Below, in pieces: positions 58,691 to 64,000 of a DNA stretch of 64,000 nt. The notes under the pieces are model-generated. The model had not been told where the DNA came from and made no database searches. It saw nothing but the letters and a program-made list of their open reading frames with translations. Location of the stretch: the NCBI GenBank assembly GCA_016717655.1, contig JADKFC010000007.1, positions 124,001-188,000 of the forward strand, read 5' to 3'. Each line of letters begins with the position of its first letter. Position 1 is the first letter of the stretch. The position numbers and the translations under genes were made by a program. This DNA comes from Saprospiraceae bacterium. GTDB taxonomy: Bacteria; Bacteroidota; Bacteroidia; Chitinophagales; Saprospiraceae.

Positions 58691-59971
58691 TTATTTGCCC
58701 CCAACAATTACTTCCAGCATTGTTTCTTTTGCTAAGTATCGGTTTGCTAAATCCTGAAGCCTGGTAGCATCAATAGACAAAATTTCCTGAACAAAATGTT
58801 CAAAATGGGCTTTATCTGCAAAATCTAATTGTAATGACCTGAAAAATGACATTACATTTAATGGGCCATCAATAAGGTTGAGAAAGTTTCCCAAAAGATA
58901 GTTTTTCACCATTTGTAGCTCGTTCGAGGAGACAGGTTCTTGTTTGAGTAAATCCATCTGGTGGTAGATTTCATCTATCGTTTTTTGTTCATTCCCAACA
59001 GCTACCTCTGTTTCAATATAAAAATAGCCATCATAAATCAAGTGATCCATAACTGAATATATGTTATAGGTTAACCCTTTATCTTCCCTGATGGATGACA
59101 TAAGCCTGGATCCAAAATAGCCCCCCAGGATGGTATTAAGCACATAAAAACCTGCAAAATCTTTATGGTGTCTATTGAACAATCTTTTACCAATTTTTAT
59201 GGAGGATTGGTGAATGTTTTTACTAGGAACAAAGATGCGGGTATGCCCGGCGCTTTCAAGTATACTGGGTAGGTTAAGATCCTGAGAAGTTTTGGTTTGA
59301 AAGCCAAAGTGTTTGTTCAAAGCGGGTAACATAGCGGGGGATATTTTACCACCTAATAACATGAAGCAATGGTTGATACCATAAGATTCAAGATGGTGAT
59401 TTACCAGATCCTGCCGGTTAATATCTTTAATAAAAGCTTCTTCCGTATTGTAGCCATAAGGATGATCTTTGCCATATAAACTCTCGGTAAAAATCCTGTA
59501 GTTTACCAGTTCATTTTTGGAAAGGTCCAATTGTAGTTTTTGGATATTGGTTTTTTTATATTTTTCTATTTCATCTTCTAAAAAGATGGGTTCGTAGAGA
59601 ATATCTTCTAAGGTGGGAAGAAGTTTGTCAAAATGCCTAGACAGGCCAGAAAGACTAAAAAATGTATAATCCAGATTGGCTCCGCTTCGGAGAGTGGAAC
59701 CATAAAAGTCAATGGATTCGGATATGACTTCAGAACTGGCGGTTGTGGTTCCTTCGCGCATCAGGCTGGTTGTTATTTTGGAAGCCATCTTTTTACTCTC
59801 CAGCAAACGAGCCCCCCTGTAAACAATATCAAGCCTTACAATTTCCTGCGATCCCATGTTTACAACAGAGACCGGGATACCGTTGTCTAGGGTCGCATCT
59901 TCCTTTAGAGGAAAATTGAACTTTTCAATTTTACTAAATCCAAGCCCTTTTTCCAGTTTATTTTCATTCAT
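58691..59971 (-). CDS. M16-family peptidase-like protein without the zinc motif
   Basis: 426 residues of the M16B (mitochondrial-processing-peptidase-like) fold. The N-terminal part has no HxxEH motif where active subunits carry it (it reads MASKITTSLMREGTTTASSE), while the C-terminal half keeps the Arg/Tyr pair in SSIREDKGLTYNIYS that the non-catalytic partner supplies. So it is probably the inactive partner of an M16B pair, whose catalytic subunit is not adjacent. No signal peptide; cytoplasmic or membrane-peripheral. Confidence 0.85.
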   Translation of the reverse strand: MNENKLEKGLGFSKIEKFNFPLKEDATLDNGIPVSVVNMGSQEIVRLDIVYRGARLLESKKMASKITTSLMREGTTTASSEVISESIDFYGSTLRSGANLDYTFFSLSGLSRHFDKLLPTLEDILYEPIFLEDEIEKYKKTNIQKLQLDLSKNELVNYRIFTESLYGKDHPYGYNTEEAFIKDINRQDLVNHHLESYGINHCFMLLGGKISPAMLPALNKHFGFQTKTSQDLNLPSILESAGHTRIFVPSKNIHQSSIKIGKRLFNRHHKDFAGFYVLNTILGGYFGSRLMSSIREDKGLTYNIYSVMDHLIYDGYFYIETEVAVGNEQKTIDEIYHQMDLLKQEPVSSNELQMVKNYLLGNFLNLIDGPLNVMSFFRSLQLDFADKAHFEHFVQEILSIDATRLQDLANRYLAKETMLEVIVGGK

Positions 59972-60116
59972 GAATTTCTGATGCGAAAGTAATAAAGGTA
60001 ATTGATGTTATGCAATTATACAGCCTGCATTACAGCGGTATAAAGTCATTTTTTTAGTTTTATAAATGACTAATAAACAGTGACGTATAAATAATAAATA
60101 AATTAATGTGATATAT

Positions 60117-60174
60117 TTGTCAAAAATGTTGAATAATTTGTCAAATGACAATATATTTGACTTATAAATGACAA
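60117..60174. promoter_or_regulatory. symmetric array of TTGTCA/TGACAA sites, candidate operator
   Basis: A perfect palindrome TTGTCAAATGACAA (60138-60151) is flanked by a TTGTCA at 60117-60122 and a TGACAA at 60169-60174, so the four half-sites are nearly symmetric about 60145. The array stands 12 bases before the radical SAM gene and could repress it, or control the M16 gene on the other side. The right half also repeats ATAAATGAC, seen again near 60063. Confidence 0.55.
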
Positions 60175-60185
60175 AATAGTTGTCC

Positions 60186-61265
60186 ATGTACTATACACTA
60201 CCAACATTGCAGCCCCAGTTGAGAGGCAGAGGAGCCTTACTCAACCCTCAAAACCCCTTTTCATCTGAAGTAAGAGATAAAACCCCATGGCTTTGGGATG
60301 CTGAAGGAGATGAAGTAAAGATTAAAACAAAATTGGTTGATACCTATCCGAAAACGATCGTCAACAAGGTAGATAGTCCTGATGTAGGTATGGAATATTC
60401 TTTAAATCCCTATCAGGGCTGCGAGCATGGGTGTGTTTATTGTTATGCTAGAAATACCCATCCTTATTGGGGCTATAGTTCCGGGGTTGATTTTGAGTCT
60501 GTAATTTTAATTAAAAGGAATGCCCCGGAGCTCTTAGAAAAATTATTGAAAAGTAAAACTTGGACAGGCCACCCCATTATGCTATCCGGAAATACCGATT
60601 GTTATCAGCCAATTGAAAAAGAATTGGAAATAACCAGAGAATTATTGCAAATATTCTTAAAGTACAAGCATCCGGTGGGTATTGTTACAAAAAACGCACT
60701 TATCCTCAGAGATTTAGATATCTTGAAAGAGCTCAACAAGCACCAATTAATTAGTGTAGCCATCAGTATAAATACACTAGATGATGACCTTAGGCGAATT
60801 ATGGAACCACGCACAAGCAGTGTTCAAAAAAGACTGGATACAGTCAAAATCCTGGCAAAAGAAAAGATACCAGTAACGGTACTTGCTGCTCCCATCATTC
60901 CAGGTTTAAATGATACAGATATTTTACCACTGGCTAAAAAAGTGTCAGAAGCAGGAGCAAAGAGACTCAGCCATATTGTGGTGCGACTTAATGGAGATAT
61001 TGCAGAGATATTTACGCATTGGCTGGAAAATACTTTTCCTGACAGAAAAGAGAAAGTTCTGAATAAAATAAGGAGTCTTTTTGGAGGTAAGTTAGGCAGT
61101 TCACAGTTTGTTGACAGAATGAAGGGGGCAGGCAAAATTGCAGACATCATTCACCAGCAGTTTTCTATGGCAAAAAAATTATACATGCTGAAAGACGAAC
61201 ATTTTGAATACAACCTGAATAGCTACAAAGCGAAAAACGGAGTCCAACTTGAGCTTTTTTCTTGA
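60186..61265 (+). CDS. radical SAM protein of the PA0069/SplB-like family
   Basis: 359 residues. The cluster motif CEHGCVYCYAR (Cys-x3-Cys-x2-Cys) follows YSLNPYQG, the layout of the PA0069 group, related to spore photoproduct lyase. LSGNTDCYQPIEKELEITRELL and PIIPGLNDTDILPLAKKVSEAGAK are also typical. The reaction is unknown. The ATG at 60186 is preferred to a TTG six bases earlier. The candidate operator array precedes it. Confidence 0.9.
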   Translation: MYYTLPTLQPQLRGRGALLNPQNPFSSEVRDKTPWLWDAEGDEVKIKTKLVDTYPKTIVNKVDSPDVGMEYSLNPYQGCEHGCVYCYARNTHPYWGYSSGVDFESVILIKRNAPELLEKLLKSKTWTGHPIMLSGNTDCYQPIEKELEITRELLQIFLKYKHPVGIVTKNALILRDLDILKELNKHQLISVAISINTLDDDLRRIMEPRTSSVQKRLDTVKILAKEKIPVTVLAAPIIPGLNDTDILPLAKKVSEAGAKRLSHIVVRLNGDIAEIFTHWLENTFPDRKEKVLNKIRSLFGGKLGSSQFVDRMKGAGKIADIIHQQFSMAKKLYMLKDEHFEYNLNSYKAKNGVQLELFS

Positions 61266-61658
61266 TTTGGAAAGTATGAGTGACCTAAAGGAAAGTTAAG
61301 ATTGAGTAATGCCCTCTTTACTTAAATTTTGGGAGTTTTGTGACGATAGAGAAATATGATGCATTTGATATTGAAGTGAGTTCAGGCAATAATTATTAGT
61401 GTAATAACCCTTATTCTGTAAACAGCTCAATTTGGACTCTATACAATAACTCAATGAGCAACTGTTTCCAAAACTCAATAAAGAGTTTTTTTAATAACTC
61501 AATTAACAATCCTATCCACAACACAATTATTAACCACTACTTGTTGTTGAAAAATTCTATCATCAGAGGAATGACTCCAGAAAAAAGAGGAAATATATTT
61601 TAGTTATGCCTAATAATATACCTCAATACCAGGTTGAATACTGTTCTGGGCTAATTGA
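61266..61658. other. intergenic region holding a 24-base-period repeat
   Basis: No convincing gene. It contains the direct repeat at 61424-61543 (separate entry). The rest shows no clear promoter or terminator. Confidence 0.6.
61424..61543. repeat. degenerate 24-base tandem repeat (five units)
   Basis: AACTCAAT or a close variant begins at 61424 (AGCTCAAT), 61448, 61472, 61496 and 61520 (AACACAAT), always 24 bases apart; the other 16 bases of each unit vary. Read on the plus strand the period gives eight-residue units of the type NSIxxxFN; on the minus strand IELLxxLx. Neither frame has a good start codon with a promoter, so it is more likely a minisatellite-like spacer. Confidence 0.7.
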
Positions 61659-62545
61659 TTAGAAAGCTGGTATTACGGGAGCTGCTACCACTTTGATGTT
61701 TTTTCTTTGGATAGAAAAGTGGAGTGTTTCATCAAGTACAAAACCTTCTCCGTCAACATGAAAATAATCTTGTTTATTGGTAGAAATTGTTAAAGAAGAA
61801 GTCCTGAAACTTTTAACTAAACTACTTTTATGAATGGTTTTATTTAGCATTCTGTAGGAAGCCAATAGATATTTATATACTGGCGCCTCTTGCAATAAAA
61901 TGACGTCTAAAAATCCATCGTCGAGGGCAGCTGTTGGAGCAATGGTGAAATTATAGCCGTACATAGAAGCATTGGCAACAATGGCAGCAGCATAATTGCC
62001 TTGTATTATTTCAGTATCGGTTTCGATGGTGAGAGGGAGGGTTGAAAAATTTTTTGCCTCAGAAAGAGAAGTCATAAAATAAGGCCAAAATCCTCTTTTT
62101 TGTTGAATTTTGTCAGATAAGCAACTCTGGCATCAAAACCAAGGCCAGAAACATTGATAAAAAATTTATCATTAACCTTACAAGTATCAACGAGAATAAT
62201 GTTTTTTTTTTTAGAATTTCAAATGCTTTGATGGCATCACGGCCCAGTCCAAGATGCATCGCGAATCCATTACCACTACCACTTGGCAAAATGCCTAAAA
62301 TAGTATTAGTACCTGCCAGAACAGAAGCTACCTCATTTACAGTGCCATCTCCTCCGGGCAGCTACGATGTCGTATTTGCTTTCTATTGCAGAAGCTGCTA
62401 AAATACAAGCATGTCCCGGGTGTTGGGTGAATGCCACTTCCAAATCAAAGTGACCTTTATTTAGAAGATGCAGATTTTTTTCTAAATTGGTTTTGGCATT
62501 GGTGCCAGAGAAAGGGTTGGCAATTACGAGCAATCTTTTTTTCAT
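61659..62545 (-). CDS. diacylglycerol/lipid kinase family protein (three frame breaks)
   Basis: The joined product is about 295 residues, normal for DagK/YegS-like lipid kinases. MKKRLLVIANPFSGTNAK at the N-terminus, then GGDGTVNEVASVLAG (nucleotide-binding and catalytic GGDGT), SGSGNGFAMHLGLG, and a C-terminal domain with FHVDGEGF. Frames change at about 62352-62359 (one extra base), in an 11-T run at 62202-62212 (one missing) and near 62098-62103 (one missing). All are single-base events, two in homopolymers. The start overlaps the gtrA stop (ATGA). It may phosphorylate diacylglycerol or another lipid in the cluster's pathway. Confidence 0.85.
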
Positions 62546-62979
62546 GATCTGAATACAAAATATCTGTTCATGAGAAAATTAAAAAAGAAGCCAACAAAAC
62601 ATGCCACTACAATTCTTGACCATACAAAAGGAATTTCAAAATGCTCAACAATAAAAAAGACGCCTGAAGTGTTGAGAAATATTGAGAAGAAATTGGTGAA
62701 AATGAATCGCAATAATTGGTTACTCAATCTCCCAGTTCTTTTGTTAAACACCCAAACACGGCCCATAAAGAAGCTGGTTGCAGCTCCGAACATACCACCC
62801 AAAGTGGTTGCAGTAACATAATAAATTCCAATCCATTCTTTTAAAACTACCGACATACAAAAATCAACACTGGTAGCAGTGATGGACGTTAGTAAAGCTC
62901 TCAGGAAACTTTTTTTAAAGCCTATGGGCTGATGATTGGTCATGCCTTTTTCCAAAGTTTGTGCATGGTTTTTAATCAT
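62542..62979 (-). CDS. GtrA-family membrane protein
   Basis: 145 residues with four hydrophobic segments in the GtrA pattern (SFLRALLTSITATSVDFCMSVVL ... FFMGRVWVFNKRTG ... FGFFFNFLMNRYFVF-like end). GtrA proteins are thought to flip or help transfer polyprenyl-linked sugars or lipids across the inner membrane. The start at 62979 gives an exact ATGA overlap with the pgpA stop; a longer frame begins at 63000. Coupled on both sides, so the three genes pgpA, gtrA and the kinase form one operon. Confidence 0.85.
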   Translation of the reverse strand: MIKNHAQTLEKGMTNHQPIGFKKSFLRALLTSITATSVDFCMSVVLKEWIGIYYVTATTLGGMFGAATSFFMGRVWVFNKRTGRLSNQLLRFIFTNFFSIFLNTSGVFFIVEHFEIPFVWSRIVVACFVGFFFNFLMNRYFVFRS

Positions 62980-63443
62980 AACCAAAGGTTTATTGCCCAT
63001 AAAACCACTGCAGAGTAGATACCTGCCGCCACATCATCCAACATTACATGGTGTCCCCCAGCATCCTCCATTTGATCAATTTTCCTGATACCGAAAGGTT
63101 TCCAGATATCAAAAATTCGAAACAAGATGAATCCTAAAAAAGCGTTGGTAAGCGAAAAAGTGATGGGAATAAAAGTTACAAAAATGCCGCATGCCTCATC
63201 TATTACAACCCTCGATGGATCATTGCCCCACTCTTCTTTGAGATGTTTTACTGCCCAAACTCCTATAAAATATATGAATCCGGACAATAGAATTAAGATT
63301 ATTGATAACCAGCTGGAGTTGTGGTTTGTCCAACCCAGCCCCAAATAAACAAGCGTAGCCAGAAGGCTGCCCCAGGTACCCGGTGCCAGAGGGAGATAAC
63401 CTACACCTCCAAAAGTTGCTATTATCTTGGGAATCCGATTCAT
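62976..63443 (-). CDS. pgpA: phosphatidylglycerophosphatase A-like protein
   Basis: 155 residues with PgpA hallmarks LPLAPGTWGSL, VIDEACG and HHVMLDDVAAGIYSA and four hydrophobic segments. PgpA removes a phosphate from phosphatidylglycerophosphate; in Bacteroides thetaiotaomicron a PgpA-like gene next to inositol-phosphate synthase acts on phosphatidylinositol phosphate instead. Here it also follows an inositol-phosphate synthase gene, so the inositol role is plausible. The symbol pgpA is by family only. Confidence 0.9.
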   Translation of the reverse strand: MNRIPKIIATFGGVGYLPLAPGTWGSLLATLVYLGLGWTNHNSSWLSIILILLSGFIYFIGVWAVKHLKEEWGNDPSRVVIDEACGIFVTFIPITFSLTNAFLGFILFRIFDIWKPFGIRKIDQMEDAGGHHVMLDDVAAGIYSAVVLWAINLWL

Positions 63444-63453
63444 ATACAGTTAT

Positions 63454-63483
63454 AAAAAAAGGAGGGAAGCCCCTCCTTTTTTA
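63454..63483. terminator. near-perfect hairpin between the inositol synthase and pgpA genes
   Basis: A-tract, GGAGGG, loop AAGC, CCCTCC and T-tract; with the flanking A/T bases the stem reaches about 12 pairs. It can end transcription of the inositol synthase gene on the minus strand, with part of it reading into pgpA. Confidence 0.88.
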
Positions 63484-64000
63484 TTATTTTCCGTAATCTA
63501 AGCCGAGGTTTGTAATTAACTCTTCTCCAGCAATATGCCTTAGGGTATTTTCAAGCTTGTTGAGTTGCTTGAAAATATCATGGATTGGATGTAAGCCTTT
63601 TGGCGCTTGTGGAGATTTCAGGTAAAATGATAACCATTCCTGGATTCCATACATGCCGGACCTTTTGGCAAGGTCGAGGAAAAGGGCTAAATCCAAAACT
63701 ATTGGAGCAGCGAGAATAGAATCGCGGCACAGGAAGTTGACTTTGATTTGCATAGGATAATTTAACCAACCCCTGATATCAATGTTATCCCAGCTTTCTT
63801 TATTATCTCCTCTTGGTGGATAGTAGTTGATCCTAACCTTATGGTACATATCCTTGTACAATTCAGGTTGGGATTCTGGTTCAAAAATTTCTTCAAGTAC
63901 ACTCAGTTTAGAAACTTCTTTGGTTTTGAAGTTATCAGGATCGTCCAATACGGCACCATCCCTGTTTCCAAGTATGTTGGTAGAAAACCAACCATCAACC
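63484..64000 (-). CDS. myo-inositol-1-phosphate synthase, C-terminal part (cut by the window edge)
   Basis: The gene enters from beyond 64000; its 3' end is complete. The visible 171 residues read GWFSTNILGNRDGAVLDDPDNFKTKEVSK and VNFLCRDSILAAPIVLDLALFLDLAKRSGMYGIQEWLSFYLKSP, the conserved C-terminal parts of Ino1-like synthases, which make inositol-3-phosphate from glucose-6-phosphate with NAD+. The open frame continues upstream of its apparent TTG at 63948, so that codon is not a start. Confidence 0.9.
   Translation of the reverse strand, partial: VDGWFSTNILGNRDGAVLDDPDNFKTKEVSKLSVLEEIFEPESQPELYKDMYHKVRINYYPPRGDNKESWDNIDIRGWLNYPMQIKVNFLCRDSILAAPIVLDLALFLDLAKRSGMYGIQEWLSFYLKSPQAPKGLHPIHDIFKQLNKLENTLRHIAGEELITNLGLDYGK

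Noticed and set aside
61296..61478. 60-codon minus-strand frame across the 24-base repeat
   Set aside because: Repetitive composition, no promoter, and another frame shows the repeat better; not supported as a gene.
1..64000. CRISPR array, phage or insertion sequence
   Set aside because: No spaced exact repeats of 25-40 bases, no transposase, integrase or terminal inverted repeats were seen.

Overview
The window is chromosomal DNA of a Bacteroidota bacterium, probably of the Saprospiria/Chitinophagia side of the phylum. Evidence: a SusC/SusD pair, proteins ending in type IX secretion (T9SS) sorting domains, a miaB - sigma-54 regulator - lptE order, a menaquinone enzyme of the futalosine pathway (MqnE), and repeated promoter elements of the form TAnnTTTG close to start codons. 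The DNA is moderately AT-rich. No phage, insertion sequence, CRISPR array or rRNA was seen.

Left part (1-18.6 kb): fabI, ornithine aminotransferase and an MFS exporter, a DUF4403 protein, an N-acetylmuramoyl-alanine amidase with a SPOR domain, the LPS translocon barrel LptD, chromosome-condensation protein SMC, an AcpH-like protein, and an outer-membrane barrel coupled to a very long TPR protein. Middle left (18.9-34 kb): a coiled-coil protein beside a membrane-anchored PspA-like protein, rplS, a Bax-inhibitor-1-like protein, a pseudouridine synthase, an NlpC/P60-like protein that has lost its catalytic cysteine, a beta-propeller lipoprotein, mqnE, a candidate structured RNA with its own terminator, then a tight run of miaB, a sigma-54 activator, lptE and rlmH.

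Centre (32-45.9 kb): a polysaccharide utilisation locus. It contains a membrane one-component regulator (propellers, Y_Y_Y, transmembrane segment, LuxR-type HTH), a secreted protein of six tandem beta-sandwich-like repeats with a T9SS tail, a GH144-like lipoprotein, SusC, SusD, and a second GH144-like enzyme with a T9SS tail. GH144 is the endo-beta-1,2-glucanase family, so beta-1,2-glucan is the most likely substrate.

Right part (46-64 kb): DUF58 protein, 1-pyrroline-5-carboxylate dehydrogenase, a small barrel, tRNA-Leu(CAA), cytidine deaminase, MarC, a cystathionine beta-synthase with CBS domains, a phosphoribosyltransferase, Pif1-like helicase, histone-deacetylase-like protein, MerR regulator, a LamG protein, a UbiD decarboxylase, an M16 protein without its zinc motif, a radical SAM protein, and at the right edge a cluster (myo-inositol-phosphate synthase, PgpA, GtrA, lipid kinase) that suggests inositol-lipid synthesis.

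Eleven genes are interrupted by single-base frame breaks (about 18 in all, mostly in short homopolymers), including the essential genes smc and rplS. I read this as consensus error in the assembly rather than decay, and give whole-gene spans for these genes.
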